Position numbers and translations under genes: made by a program
Assembly (NCBI RefSeq): GCF_000428105.1
Contig: NZ_ATZH01000029.1
Coordinates: 1 to 61,466 of the forward strand
From: Bacteroides pyogenes DSM 20611 = JCM 6294
GTDB lineage: Bacteria > Bacteroidota > Bacteroidia > Bacteroidales > Bacteroidaceae
Direction of reading: 5' to 3'
Length of the DNA stretch: 61,466 nt
The notes under the pieces: model-generated
Seen by the model: the letters and a program-made list of their open reading frames with translations, nothing else
Database searches by the model: none
Told to the model about the DNA's origin: nothing
Shown here: positions 34,059 to 42,267 of the stretch, piece by piece
Layout of the letters: every line of letters begins with the position of its first letter
How positions within the stretch are numbered: the stretch's first letter is position 1

Positions 34059-35104
34059 TACAGACGAAAGCAATAACAATACCCGATACGGAGGATGTGA
34101 AGCCTACGCCGATGACGTCTATTCCTGTTCCGCATGATAAATCGCAATCGTATGTGGGTAACTCCATGTTCGGCGCGACTGTCTTCGTCAAGGATGAGCA
34201 GGACAACTTCCAATACTACCAAGCGATTAAGAACGTTCCCAAGAATATAGAGTTGACGAACAAGGAGTATTGGCGTCCTATCTCTACCTTGACTAAGGTA
34301 GCGATACATCAGGCTATTATTAATACCCTTGTATCCGACAAAGCATTTATCGACACGCTGAAGGCTACCATTATCGAAGCAAACGTTCTCAAAGCTGGTC
34401 CGAACCCTGATGCTCCGGGCGGGTTCAACGCTTTGATTAATGAGAATGGAGACGGGCATCTCTGCGGGGGTAAGCTTAAGTTCAACAATGGTGATGCGGA
34501 ATATGCCGGAGATTTGAAAGGTGTTTCCGGTTCGTTCAAAAAGCTTAAGTGCGTCAATCAAGCAGGCGAGACATTAGCAGCACTCGAATTCGGAAGTGAC
34601 GGCAAGATGTGGGTGTCGAACGGGGACTTATACCATCAGGGAACCAAAGATGGTCGGGCACTCCGGTTCTACGCTTCAAATATATGGTGCAGGGGGGAGT
34701 TCGGAAGAGCGGCGCACTCCGCAATAGAGATATGGCCGAATACTCCCGGTAGGCTTGAATATTATGCTCATATGACAATTCCGGTACTTACCGGAAAGAT
34801 AAACAGGAGTTGGCATTTTTATGGCGACCACGGGCAACACATCAACCTGTTTCGCCTCAAAGGGGATGCAATGTATAAGGTAGTCGTATGCGATGGATAC
34901 ATTGATAATTCTGTACTTATTGTCAATGCGAGCAACGGGAACAAAGAGGTTGTATTCAACCAGCAAGGGCATCGATTTTTATTGGAAGCTTGGGAAGGCA
35001 TATATTGTGTCATAGCGGGCAGTGAATCACACAGTATGGACGGGGGGATACTGTATAAAAATAGTCTGTTTGTTCCTATTAGACAGGTAAGAATACGGAG
35101 TTAA
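34055..35104 (+). CDS. Tail-tip / receptor-binding protein candidate
   Basis: 349 residues; ATG 34055 overlaps the fibre stop codon as ATGA. The N-terminal 120 residues continue the fibre style (FVKDEQDNFQYYQAIKNVP... NIELTNKEYWRPIS). A GGFNALINENGDGHLCGGKLKF repeat-like segment follows, and the C-terminal domain is beta-rich with many aromatic residues. The last large tail protein before lysis genes is often the receptor binder. Confidence 0.55.
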   Translation: MIQTKAITIPDTEDVKPTPMTSIPVPHDKSQSYVGNSMFGATVFVKDEQDNFQYYQAIKNVPKNIELTNKEYWRPISTLTKVAIHQAIINTLVSDKAFIDTLKATIIEANVLKAGPNPDAPGGFNALINENGDGHLCGGKLKFNNGDAEYAGDLKGVSGSFKKLKCVNQAGETLAALEFGSDGKMWVSNGDLYHQGTKDGRALRFYASNIWCRGEFGRAAHSAIEIWPNTPGRLEYYAHMTIPVLTGKINRSWHFYGDHGQHINLFRLKGDAMYKVVVCDGYIDNSVLIVNASNGNKEVVFNQQGHRFLLEAWEGIYCVIAGSESHSMDGGILYKNSLFVPIRQVRIRS

Positions 35105-35111
35105 TTTATAT

Positions 35112-35399
35112 ATGAAAATGAAAGAAAAATTACAAAAACTGTTCGGCTGGGTGAAGATTAGTAACCGACCGAAGCACTTGGTAGCAGGTGCGCTTATATT
35201 CATTACGATGATGATACAGGGTGTTGTCTTAGACATTCGAATTGGGGATGTGGCTGTAATGGCTTTCTCAACCGTTCTTATTGCCGCCCTGTCTGTCGAG
35301 TACAAGGACATGCTGTGGGGAGGGAAATTCGATTGGCTGGATGTGCTGGCTACCGTTCTCGTGCCGGGCGTCATAGCTTTGGTTGCGTCCCTGTTTTAG
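35112..35399 (+). CDS. Small membrane protein, holin candidate
   Basis: 95 residues: a basic N-terminus, then three hydrophobic segments (about 24-41, 45-62, 76-95) with a VEYKDMLWGGKFDWLDV loop. The placement before another holin-like gene and a lysin fits a holin or antiholin. The GGKFDWLDVLA segment resembles a family of Bacteroidetes inner-membrane proteins of unknown function. Confidence 0.6.
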   Translation: MKMKEKLQKLFGWVKISNRPKHLVAGALIFITMMIQGVVLDIRIGDVAVMAFSTVLIAALSVEYKDMLWGGKFDWLDVLATVLVPGVIALVASLF

Positions 35400-35423
35400 T
35401 TTATAATAAAAACACAAACAAGA

Positions 35424-35918
35424 ATGGAAGAAAAGGCGGTACACCAGTTCACAGCAAGCGTCTTCGGGACAATTGCAAGCGGGTTTGTCATCGAGAGCCT
35501 GCAAGCCATGTTCCCGTGGCTGATAACCATGTTCTCGGTCATTATCTGCGACCTTGCGATGGGTGTAAGAAAGAGCTTGCTGATGAATGAGAAAGTGCGC
35601 ATAAGCCGTGCGATACGTGCGACGATGGGAAAGATGGTGACATACTTCTCGTTCGTTGTCATGGTCGTTTTCATTAATAAATCGGCTGGCGGTACAATGG
35701 GAATAGATGTCGCAGGATGCCTGCTTGTTTGCGGGATAGAGGGTATATCCATTATCGGGAATATTCTCAAACCGAAAGGCTACGACATCGACTTGGGGAG
35801 AGCGATAACATTAGTATTCAACAGGACGCTCCATGTCGCCAAAGAGGACATGGAAGAGGTCGTAAAAAAGAGCGAAGATGAAGATTTCAAAAGGAGAAAC
35901 GAAGATGGCGAATCATAA
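35424..35918 (+). CDS. Phage holin family protein
   Basis: 164 residues with about three to four membrane helices (residues 10-45, 70-95, 100-125), a CDLAMGVRKSLLMNEKVRISRAIRATMGKM loop typical of holin family 4 and a charged cytoplasmic tail (KKSEDEDFKRRNEDGES). It would permeabilise the inner membrane to release or activate the lysin. Confidence 0.75.
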   Translation: MEEKAVHQFTASVFGTIASGFVIESLQAMFPWLITMFSVIICDLAMGVRKSLLMNEKVRISRAIRATMGKMVTYFSFVVMVVFINKSAGGTMGIDVAGCLLVCGIEGISIIGNILKPKGYDIDLGRAITLVFNRTLHVAKEDMEEVVKKSEDEDFKRRNEDGES

Positions 35919-36367
35919 AGAAAAATGGGAGCATCCTGTAATACTCCCTTGACGTTCAAGTTATGCGCAGTTCCGGTCTTTCACGTCAACTAAAAAGGAA
36001 AAGAACTTTGCCCGCTTGGGGTAGATTCTTCTGCCTTTTCGAATTATGTATCGACAGAATATGCGAACTTTTCCGTCTTCCGTTAAATCATTCTTCATTG
36101 AGTATTACACCTCCTTTCTGTTTGCAGACCCGCCAATGCGGCGGTCGCTACATCTTCCGCATCTGGCTATTGATGCGAAAGAAAAAGCCCAAAGCTACAG
36201 GGCAATGGGCTTTATTCTGTTAAGGGGAACGAGTGGTGATAGCCATTCACCAAAGAGATGTAACCCCTATAGATAGAATGATTTAACGGGACAAATATAA
36301 GGCATTATTAATTCAAGGAAGACTTGCTATATGCTTTTAACTATTTATTTCAAACTTTTTAAGAAAT
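35919..36367 (+). other. Intergenic region with hairpins, no gene
   Basis: No convincing coding sequence: an 86-residue frame here is compositionally poor. AAAGCCC (36184-36190) pairs with GGGCTTT (36207-36213), giving a terminator-like hairpin with TTATTCTGTT. A second set, AGGGG...GGTGA/TCACC...CCCCT (about 36222-36262), forms a stacked structure. The lysin gene starts 100 nt later. Confidence 0.5.
36184..36217 (+). terminator. Terminator-like hairpin before the lysin
   Basis: Stem AAAGCCC/GGGCTTT with loop of 16 nt and a T-rich tail. Confidence 0.5.
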
Positions 36368-36883
36368 ATGAGAGTAGATGAATTTGTTAAGTGGATTTAT
36401 CCGCAAGCTAAAAAAATGGGTGAGATTCACCCCGTGTTTGTAACCGCACAGGCTGCATTGGAATCCGGCTGGGGGAAGAGCGCAATAGGTAACAACCTAT
36501 TCGGAATAACGAAAGGGAGCACATGGAAAGGTGCGGTACAACTGGTTACCACTACCGAGTACTTCTCACGTCCGGATGTGACGTTCAAGGCTCCTGAAAA
36601 GGTTATGCAGGTGGTCAAGGTAGGCGAACGAAGATACAAGTATACCGTCAAACGGTTGTTCCGTGATTACGACACTGTGTCCGACTGCTTGGCAGACCAT
36701 CTCGCTATTCTGAAAAAGCCGGGATATGCGGACGCATGGACATGCCGGAACGATCCGAAAGCTTTTGTTAGAAAACTTGTTGACGGGATAGGTTCCAAGT
36801 ATGCCACCGCTCCCAATTATGTAGAAGCGATGGACAAGGTATTTCAGATGGTAGAGAACGTGGTGTTAAAGGAAAGGCTATGA
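36368..36883 (+). CDS. Endolysin, GH73-type glucosaminidase
   Basis: 171 residues, a single catalytic domain. AQAALESGWGKSAIGNNLFGITKG (about 27-51) is the signature of glycoside hydrolase family 73 / flagellar FlgJ-like N-acetylglucosaminidases, with catalytic Glu32. YDTVSDCLADHLAIL and the C-terminal YATAPNYVEAMDKVF are also typical. No signal peptide, so export relies on the holins. It cleaves peptidoglycan at lysis. Its stop overlaps the next gene by 4 bp. Confidence 0.88.
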   Translation: MRVDEFVKWIYPQAKKMGEIHPVFVTAQAALESGWGKSAIGNNLFGITKGSTWKGAVQLVTTTEYFSRPDVTFKAPEKVMQVVKVGERRYKYTVKRLFRDYDTVSDCLADHLAILKKPGYADAWTCRNDPKAFVRKLVDGIGSKYATAPNYVEAMDKVFQMVENVVLKERL

Positions 36884-37353
36884 AAACCTTGCCGTGGATA
36901 TTGGTTGGATTATTGATTGGTGTGATAGTATGGTTATTCCTACGTCCGCACCAATCGAATCCTGACGAAGTAAAGCGAGATACCGTTGTAGTAATAGATA
37001 CTGTACGTGATACTATTCCAATACCCTATAAGGTGTTATTCATACGAAGAGATACAGTCAGACTTCCGGCTATACAATCAGACTCCATACACGCCGATTC
37101 TATGCAGATAGACTCCGTTCCTGTTATCATACCCATCGAGCAAAAGACTTATAAAGACAGCCTTTACACCGCTTGGGTATCCGGATATATGGCTAATTTA
37201 GATAGTATAGAGATATACAGTCAGACAAACAATATATACATAAAGGAGCGACTAAGTAATCGTAGATTTGGCATCGGCATACAAGCCGGATATGGTTATC
37301 CGAATGGCTGGTATATAGGGGTTGGGGTGAGCTACAATTTGTGGAAGTGGTGA
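36880..37353 (+). CDS. Spanin-like protein (DUF6808-like)
   Basis: 157 residues. A transmembrane anchor at residues 5-20 is followed by a periplasmic region (TVVVIDTVRDTIPIP, many Asp/Ser/Thr) and a C-terminal strand pair RFGIGIQAGYGYP and WYIGVGVSYNLWKW that ends in an aromatic residue like an outer-membrane beta-barrel strand. I recall the family as DUF6808 of Bacteroides phages. The arrangement, with inner-membrane anchor, periplasmic span and outer-membrane-like end directly after the lysin, suggests a single-protein spanin. Confidence 0.6.
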   Translation: MKTLPWILVGLLIGVIVWLFLRPHQSNPDEVKRDTVVVIDTVRDTIPIPYKVLFIRRDTVRLPAIQSDSIHADSMQIDSVPVIIPIEQKTYKDSLYTAWVSGYMANLDSIEIYSQTNNIYIKERLSNRRFGIGIQAGYGYPNGWYIGVGVSYNLWKW

Positions 37354-37396
37354 TTTAATTTGAACTCGATAGGGTTCGAATTTGGGATAAATAAGG

Positions 37397-37426
37397 TTGC
37401 TTTTCAGGATTTAATCATTATCTTTG
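37397..37426 (+). promoter_or_regulatory. Promoter of a small RNA
   Basis: TTG (37397-37399), 19 bp, TATCTTTG (37419-37426). Transcription would start near 37433. Confidence 0.7.
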
Positions 37427-37432
37427 CATCAG

Positions 37433-37493
37433 ACTTGTATATCAAGTCCAAGTATTATTGAAGGGCGTAGTCTGTGAAGATTGCGCCTTTTTT
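37433..37493 (+). ncRNA. Putative small RNA of about 60 nt
   Basis: After the promoter come a perfect hairpin GACTTG-TATAT-CAAGTC (37432-37448), a short linker, and a terminator stem GGCGTAGTC/GATTGCGCC (37464-37472 with 37479-37487) with T6. No reading frame fits. It lies between the late operon and the convergent HTH gene, so it could be an antisense or regulatory RNA. Confidence 0.65.
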
Positions 37494-37517
37494 GTGCCCG
37501 CTGTAATTCTTGTATAA

Positions 37518-37856
37518 TCATCTTCGTTCGTTTCCTTCTATAATTTTGCGTAAAGCTTCTATCTGCATCATAGCTCCTTCGTAAGCCGCTTTGTAGTTTG
37601 CATTGTTGTCGACATCTGATTCGATCATGTTCCCTTTGCCTGTACAAAGCCATTTTACATTTAATTCCGGGAACTTATCTACAATACGAGCTATGACATC
37701 TGTTCCAATAGCCCCTCTTCCATTTCTTATAGAGTTATAGATGTACCTGTTTGATAGTCCGCAATAAGCCTCAAACGAATTCTCGCCCTTGACAACCCCT
37801 TTTTTACGAGCGTATTTAGCAAACTCACGTAATCTATCAATAGCTCTTTCTTCCAT
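37518..37856 (-). CDS. CI-like HTH regulator without peptidase domain
   Basis: 112 residues. The N-terminal region is an HTH of phage-repressor type (SFEAYCGLSNRYIYNSIRNGRGAIG) followed by FPELNVKWLCTGKGNMI, the linker phrase seen in many Bacteroides phage repressors just after the HTH. It stops before any S24 domain and ends in a short coiled coil. It is driven from a promoter module nearly identical to one upstream of the S24 repressor gene, so the two may act as a pair. Confidence 0.75.
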   Translation of the reverse strand: MEERAIDRLREFAKYARKKGVVKGENSFEAYCGLSNRYIYNSIRNGRGAIGTDVIARIVDKFPELNVKWLCTGKGNMIESDVDNNANYKAAYEGAMMQIEALRKIIEGNERR

Positions 37857-37861
37857 ATTTT

Positions 37862-37940
37862 TATCAGTTCTGTATGTAAGCGATACAAAGATAGACAGTC
37901 CTTTCTATTAATACAATAGTTTCTAAATGTTTTATGGCAG
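37862..37940 (-). promoter_or_regulatory. Promoter/operator module A (copy 1)
   Basis: TTG (37914-37916), 20 bp, TATCTTTG (37886-37893) on the minus strand, inside about 79 bp nearly identical to 57903-57982. The last 40 bp (GGACTGTCTATCTTTG onward) match exactly. Confidence 0.8.
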
Positions 37941-38009
37941 ACGCATAGAAGTTTCAGGGATGCGGGAAAATGCGACCATTTTTTAATGGATAGTTCTTCG
38001 GCTTATCAT

Positions 38010-38366
38010 TTACCTCCCGCTCTCTGCCAAGAACTTCAAAAACCCGCACACGGTAGAGTAGTTGACGTTGAAGAAATCGGCAACCTTGCCGATAGTCCAT
38101 CCGTTCTTTCTCATCTGATTGATTATCTCCGAGTTTCTCATAAGATAGTCCCTTGTTCTTTCTTTCTGTTCCCTCTTGGGCGCAATCTTGGGGATGCGCA
38201 CTACCGATGCTTTTTCTTCTTTCTTCTCGACTGTCTGTCCCCACTCCGATGCTTGATACAAGGCTTTGGCGCATAGCTCTACTTCCCAATCGGTGGTATT
38301 GTATGCGCTTTCTTTCGCCTGTCTCACGCACTTGGCGTATAGGGGTTGGTTTATATATGCTTGCAT
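38010..38366 (-). CDS. HTH-containing hypothetical protein
   Basis: 118 residues from MQAYINQPLY. A C-terminal HTH-like segment (NEIINQMRKNGWTIGKVADFFNVNYSTVCGFLKFL) suggests DNA binding; the middle is basic (PKIAPKREQKERTRD). Last gene of the early leftward operon. The start at 38366 avoids overlap with the upstream stop. Confidence 0.6.
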   Translation of the reverse strand: MQAYINQPLYAKCVRQAKESAYNTTDWEVELCAKALYQASEWGQTVEKKEEKASVVRIPKIAPKREQKERTRDYLMRNSEIINQMRKNGWTIGKVADFFNVNYSTVCGFLKFLAESGR

Positions 38367-38370
38367 AATT

Positions 38371-38904
38371 CTATCCTCCATACATTACTAATTCGTATTT
38401 CTCGAAGTCAAAATTCTTATAAATGGAAATGAAATTAAAAACCTCATATTCATAAGTATAACTTCCCGACACAAGCATTTTATCTATGTCTGTGTCTTCT
38501 TTCAGGTTAAATTCCATAGATATTGGAACCCCTACCCAATGACAGCTCCACCTACGCTTTTTTGTTATTACATAGTCTTTTAGTCTTATCAGACTATCCT
38601 CGTCATCACCAATAATGGTTTCCAAATATGAAAGAAACATCTTCTTGATTTCTACAATCCATTGAAATAACTGCTCTTTTGAAACAGTGCCAAGAACTGT
38701 ATCTTCATCTTCATCAATTTGTGTATAAAGCCTATTATTTCCATTCGAAACTCTGTGGTATATATTAGTGCAAGTATCTGGTTTTACATCCTCACTTACC
38801 TTGTCAAATTCATCATAATAAGCCTCATAATCTTCATCGTCTTTAAAAGAGTTTCTTAATTTGAAACCTTTTGGAACACGCATAAATTTTATTCTAAATC
38901 CCAT
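38371..38904 (-). CDS. Hypothetical protein
   Basis: 177 residues, acidic (EDYEAYYDEFDKV, TQIDEDEDTV) with aromatic-rich C-terminus (EYEVFNFISIYKNFDFEKYE). Not recognised; within the early operon. Confidence 0.55.
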   Translation of the reverse strand: MGFRIKFMRVPKGFKLRNSFKDDEDYEAYYDEFDKVSEDVKPDTCTNIYHRVSNGNNRLYTQIDEDEDTVLGTVSKEQLFQWIVEIKKMFLSYLETIIGDDEDSLIRLKDYVITKKRRWSCHWVGVPISMEFNLKEDTDIDKMLVSGSYTYEYEVFNFISIYKNFDFEKYELVMYGG

Positions 38905-38911
38905 AGCTTAA

Positions 38912-38995
38912 TCATTTAATAATAGTTACAAAAACCATATCCGAGCATCCTCTTTCTTCTGTTTCAAAGCATACATTGGTATATTCCATAATCAT
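38912..38995 (-). CDS. Possible 27-residue microprotein
   Basis: ATG 38995 to TGA 38912 gives MIMEYTNVCFETEERG... with two cysteines. It starts 5 bp after the radical SAM stop, in an otherwise non-coding 95-bp gap. Evidence is only position and an intact frame. Confidence 0.3.
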   Translation of the reverse strand: MIMEYTNVCFETEERGCSDMVFVTIIK

Positions 38996-39000
38996 ATTCT

Positions 39001-39774
39001 TTATAAATTCAGAAAATCAAAATCAGCTTCTTCGGTGCTTAATCCTACACCCTTGTTAAACTCCCTAAGGTCTTTCTTTATATAAAAGGGAACCTTCCCC
39101 TCTCTGCATATATCGACTGAATCTTTTATGAATTTAGCCCAATCTACGTTTTTGTCAAGACCTTTATAGTTATTGAGCTTCCCTATCTTGACATGGTCAA
39201 TGAATGGGGCTATTTCCTTAAGCATCGCAAGTGATTGTTCAGGGAATATAACCGGCTCAAATGACGCCCAAGTTTTCACCCCATTATCAGCGAAGAATTT
39301 TAGAACCTCAACCCTCTCTTCTGGGGATGCTGCTCCGGGTTCCCATGCTTTAGAATCTTTCTCGTTGTCGAAGGTAAATGTCGCTCCGACCTTTATTCTG
39401 TCGCCAAATGATTTTATAATATCAAAATCATTAAGCAACCTCTTTCCACCTTTCGTCAATATGGCTACTTTGTGCTCATACTTGTTTAATATTTTGAGTA
39501 CTTCAGTAGTTATCTCCGGGCAAACCCCACAGTATGGATCTCCTGTGAATGACAAAAGAATTTGCTTTCCGCATCCATAGAACTTTTTCGCCGATTTCTC
39601 TATCTTTTCGAAAGACACATCAGCGTTGACTTCTGCATGATTATAGCTTGAGTTAAACCTGCCAATCATGTTAGGCACGTAACAGTATCTGCATCCGTGC
39701 GTACACCCTTTGTAGTAATTTAGAGCGAGGGGGCTATACTCTCTCGCTCTGCCTTTTGGTTCGTATATTTCCAT
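39001..39774 (-). CDS. Radical SAM protein, SPL-like
   Basis: 257 residues. The [4Fe-4S] motif CTHGCRYC (C24, C28, C31) opens the domain. FTGDPYC, AILTKGG and WASFEPVIFPEQSLAML fit the spore-photoproduct-lyase-like subgroup. Such enzymes generate a 5'-deoxyadenosyl radical; in phages the substrate is unknown (DNA photoproducts, tRNA or a modified base are possibilities). It stands among nucleotide-pool genes, suggesting work on nucleotides or DNA. Confidence 0.8.
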   Translation of the reverse strand: MEIYEPKGRAREYSPLALNYYKGCTHGCRYCYVPNMIGRFNSSYNHAEVNADVSFEKIEKSAKKFYGCGKQILLSFTGDPYCGVCPEITTEVLKILNKYEHKVAILTKGGKRLLNDFDIIKSFGDRIKVGATFTFDNEKDSKAWEPGAASPEERVEVLKFFADNGVKTWASFEPVIFPEQSLAMLKEIAPFIDHVKIGKLNNYKGLDKNVDWAKFIKDSVDICREGKVPFYIKKDLREFNKGVGLSTEEADFDFLNL

Positions 39775-39778
39775 TTTA

Positions 39779-40081
39779 TTACTTTTCTTCCTCTTTAATC
39801 TCTGGGATCTCCATCCAATATGCTACATCCGACTGATACCCAATAACGTTCCAAAACTTATCCTTGTACTCAACCACACAAGGATATCCATTTCTCATTA
39901 GGATGAGATACCTACCGTCTTCTTTCGGTAAATCTCCTTTGTCAATACTGTGCCACATATTGGACAAAGCCCATTTGGCTCCATCCTCGAAAGCTACAAA
40001 CACGTCGCCTGTATCGCAATTAAAGTATCCGTAATTTTTAGCATATTCTTCTGCTGCTTGACTTATTTCTTCTCGTGTCAT
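39779..40081 (-). CDS. Conserved hypothetical protein (DUF551-like)
   Basis: 100 residues with an N-terminal EYAKNYGYF...FEDGAKWAL segment and a WHSIDKGDLPKEDGRYLILMRNGYP... AYWMEIP region, close to the W.s..d.lP....vl......... yW.p.p layout of DUF551. Frequent in phages; function unknown. Confidence 0.65.
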   Translation of the reverse strand: MTREEISQAAEEYAKNYGYFNCDTGDVFVAFEDGAKWALSNMWHSIDKGDLPKEDGRYLILMRNGYPCVVEYKDKFWNVIGYQSDVAYWMEIPEIKEEEK

Positions 40082-40101
40082 AACTACTTTAATTATCTAT
40101 A

Positions 40102-40662
40102 TTAATATTTCTTCCCATGCTTGTATTCCCGCATGGAGTTATACTTCATCTTCATTCTTACATAGGGAAGTAGGTTTATTCCCATTCCTTTGGCGATGCA
40201 GAAAACATATGACATAACATTTCTAACCAAAACTTCATCAAGTGTTCCCTCATAGCGATAAAGGCAAATCTTTTCGCACAAGAAGTAGCATTGCCAGATG
40301 AATGACCCATCTATGCAACCAGTGGGTACATTGGAAAGGTCTATCCCTCTCAATCCTGCAAAGTCCAACAAGCGGATAACCACATCGGCAAGCTCTTCTT
40401 CTACACTTCCCTTGATATATTTTACGAAGTACAGATTGAATAACCGTTTTCGCTCTTCCAGAGGAAGGAATACCTTATATTCTTCCATATCTTTAGTAAA
40501 TTCGCTATAGTTTGCCCTTCTTCCTTTCCTGTCAGCATCTACCGCTTCGGATATTTCAGTTATTACAAGCATTAGCCAATGCTCGTCTCTATGTTCTTCT
40601 TCATGAAATCCATGTTCGCATGCTATGCGATAGGCTTCGTCTCTTAATTTATTTAGGTTCAT
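40102..40662 (-). CDS. MazG-like nucleotide pyrophosphohydrolase
   Basis: 186 residues. The MazG pattern is visible: EISEAVDADRKGR early, and EEELADVVIRLLDFAGLRGIDL (about 96-117) with the EEL.D and metal-binding Glu/Asp residues. All-alpha MazG proteins hydrolyse NTPs or dNTPs and can reset (p)ppGpp or clear toxic nucleotides. The protein is longer than a minimal MazG, with a C-terminal extension. Confidence 0.75.
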   Translation of the reverse strand: MNLNKLRDEAYRIACEHGFHEEEHRDEHWLMLVITEISEAVDADRKGRRANYSEFTKDMEEYKVFLPLEERKRLFNLYFVKYIKGSVEEELADVVIRLLDFAGLRGIDLSNVPTGCIDGSFIWQCYFLCEKICLYRYEGTLDEVLVRNVMSYVFCIAKGMGINLLPYVRMKMKYNSMREYKHGKKY

Positions 40663-40883
40663 TATTTTATCCTCCTTGTTATTATTTCCGTAAAAATTTC
40701 AATCAACTCTTTGTTGTCAAACATTCGAGCCGCATTGAATATAAAGTGCTTCAAGTGTGGCTTATCACACCAATATCCAAGCCTGTCACAGTTCTCCACG
40801 TCAAGCCCTCTATTACTTGTTAGCTCAACGAAAATCTGACCATCGCTTTCAGGTCTCGTTTTATATTCTTTTACTATCAGCAT
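40662..40883 (-). CDS. Hypothetical protein
   Basis: 73 residues (MLIVKEYKTRPESDGQ...), with conserved-looking CDRLGYWCDKPH. Its stop overlaps the MazG start; not recognised. Confidence 0.55.
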   Translation of the reverse strand: MLIVKEYKTRPESDGQIFVELTSNRGLDVENCDRLGYWCDKPHLKHFIFNAARMFDNKELIEIFTEIITRRIK

Positions 40884-40903
40884 GTTTAATCCCCCTAATC
40901 AAT

Positions 40904-41395
40904 TCAATTGAAATCCCCCTCAATTAGTCCGCAAATCAGCTGTTGGTTGCATTTCCATCCGGCAATATACCCGTCCTCGTCAACGTCCATAATGATGTAA
41001 TCCCCATAGCCCTCTTCTTTCGGGCAAAGGATGTCCGGGACGTAGCTGTTAACTTCTATCAACACATTCTTATCCTTATCGAGCAGGGAATACGTTCCGT
41101 CATCGCAAACCTTGTAGTGGATGTCCGCATCAACTCCTTTAGGCCAATCTACGATTTGCCCGGTCTCAACATTAATAACCGGGCACCAGCGGTAATGGTC
41201 AGAATAGATATTTCTCTCCGGTTCTTCTTTAACTTTTACCACGCAGGGAATTTTGGGAACTCCTTGCCCTTTGCTTTCGCAAAAGTCTATATCTCTTTCG
41301 CCGTTTACTTCGGCGTCTTCAAAATACCGTACACCTGCATCTACTTTCAGATACTTTACATCAACCTCTCTTGTTGTTTTGATTTCTACTTTCAT
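40904..41395 (-). CDS. Conserved hypothetical protein
   Basis: 163 residues, beta-rich, with a CPVINVETGQIVDWPKGVDADIHYKVCDDGTY stretch that I recall from Bacteroides phage and mobile-element proteins. Role unknown. Confidence 0.65.
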   Translation of the reverse strand: MKVEIKTTREVDVKYLKVDAGVRYFEDAEVNGERDIDFCESKGQGVPKIPCVVKVKEEPERNIYSDHYRWCPVINVETGQIVDWPKGVDADIHYKVCDDGTYSLLDKDKNVLIEVNSYVPDILCPKEEGYGDYIIMDVDEDGYIAGWKCNQQLICGLIEGDFN

Positions 41396-41546
41396 GGTTT
41401 CTTATTTTTTGTTGGTTGTTTAAAATTTGTTCTTTCCACTCCGCACCCGCCTCAAAGGCCGTGCGGACAACTTCCTCCATCTCCGGGCGGTACTTGGAGT
41501 TCTTGTTAAAGTACTCCAGAGAGGCGGATTCAACGGTTTGTCTCAT
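41361..41546 (-). CDS. Small hypothetical protein
   Basis: 61 residues; SLEYFNKNSKYRPEMEEVVRTAFEAGAEW is the kind of helical A..aF..Ga.W start typical of small Bacteroides phage proteins. It overlaps both neighbours (35 bp with the gene downstream). Confidence 0.55.
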   Translation of the reverse strand: MRQTVESASLEYFNKNSKYRPEMEEVVRTAFEAGAEWKEQILNNQQKIRNHESRNQNNKRG

Positions 41547-41878
41547 AACACATGGGCTTTTAAGATTTCGTATATCCAGTCGGAAAACTCGTCTTGTATT
41601 TTAGCCGCTTCTTCTTCGGGCAAGTTCAGCCCTCCGATACCTGTGAGATAACCCCAACCACGTACCACCAATACGCTACCGTTTACCAAGAAAGTAATAG
41701 CGTCTTCTCGTTCAACAGTTTTTATAGTCCCTCCTTTACCATTCAAAATAGAACAGATTGTATCTAAGAGTCTTTTTGCCTTATCGTCGTAAATAGTTAA
41801 TGCCATTTTACCATTAGAGGTAAAAATATACGGGAAGGACGTTCTAAACGGAGCCTTCCAAACTTCTTTGTGTGTCAT
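41543..41878 (-). CDS. Hypothetical protein
   Basis: 111 residues, mixed alpha-beta (VERDAITFLVNGSVLVVRGWGYLTGIGGLNLPEEEA). Resembles small Bacteroides element proteins; no function. Coupled to the 61-residue gene by a 4-bp overlap. Confidence 0.55.
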   Translation of the reverse strand: MTHKEVWKAPFRTSFPYIFTSNGKMALTIYDDKAKRLLDTICSILNGKGGTIKTVEREDAITFLVNGSVLVVRGWGYLTGIGGLNLPEEEAAKIQDEFSDWIYEILKAHVL

Positions 41879-41881
41879 AAA

Positions 41882-42175
41882 TTATCCGATTAATATTTCC
41901 TTACCATAAATTTTCGCAATCTCAAATTCCGCCATACACCCTTTCGAACGTTGCCAACCCAAACAGAAGTAGACTTCATCACATTCAAGCAATGCTTCAA
42001 TGCACTTGCCCATGTGGAATGAATATGGCTTATCAGGGTCTGGCGATACGTCAAACGGAGTAATCACATCGTATCTCAATTTCTCCCAATGAAGTTTCAT
42101 GCTCTCCGCATATTCCCTTACTTCATCGAGTTGCCGACCTGTTATCGGCAGGCTTATGTACATCTTCTTTTTCAT
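41882..42175 (-). CDS. DUF4406-type nucleoside deoxyribosyltransferase-like protein
   Basis: 97 residues from MKKKMYISLPITGR, the typical DUF4406 opening, followed by CIEALLECDEVYFCLGWQRSKGCMAEFEIAKIYGKEI, the nucleotide-binding turn of the nucleoside 2-deoxyribosyltransferase fold. The start at 42175 overlaps the previous microprotein stop (ATGA). The fold binds nucleotides or NAD-like sugars; the reaction is unproven. Confidence 0.75.
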   Translation of the reverse strand: MKKKMYISLPITGRQLDEVREYAESMKLHWEKLRYDVITPFDVSPDPDKPYSFHMGKCIEALLECDEVYFCLGWQRSKGCMAEFEIAKIYGKEILIG

Positions 42176-42267
42176 AACATTATTCCTATTAGTAGTCCTA
42201 TGCACGCTCCAAACACTACCCCTGCGGCGAAGCATGCAATAACCGCAGTCATTAGTTTATCTTCCAT
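42172..42267 (-). CDS. 31-residue single-helix membrane peptide
   Basis: ATG 42267 to TGA 42172 encodes MEDKLMTAVIACFAAG followed by VVFGACIGLLIGIML: a short polar start and one long Gly/Ala-rich helix with GxxxG-like spacing. It overlaps the previous gene by 11 bp and the next start by 4 bp, so it is translated in the operon. Possible membrane oligomer; function unknown. Confidence 0.6.
   Translation of the reverse strand: MEDKLMTAVIACFAAGVVFGACIGLLIGIML

Noticed and set aside
30588..35104. Diversity-generating retroelement acting on the fibre genes
   Set aside because: No reverse transcriptase gene and no template/variable repeat pair seen.
35963..36276. Overlapping short open frames in the gap before the lysin
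   Set aside because: Poor composition, overlap each other and the hairpins, no recognisable pattern.
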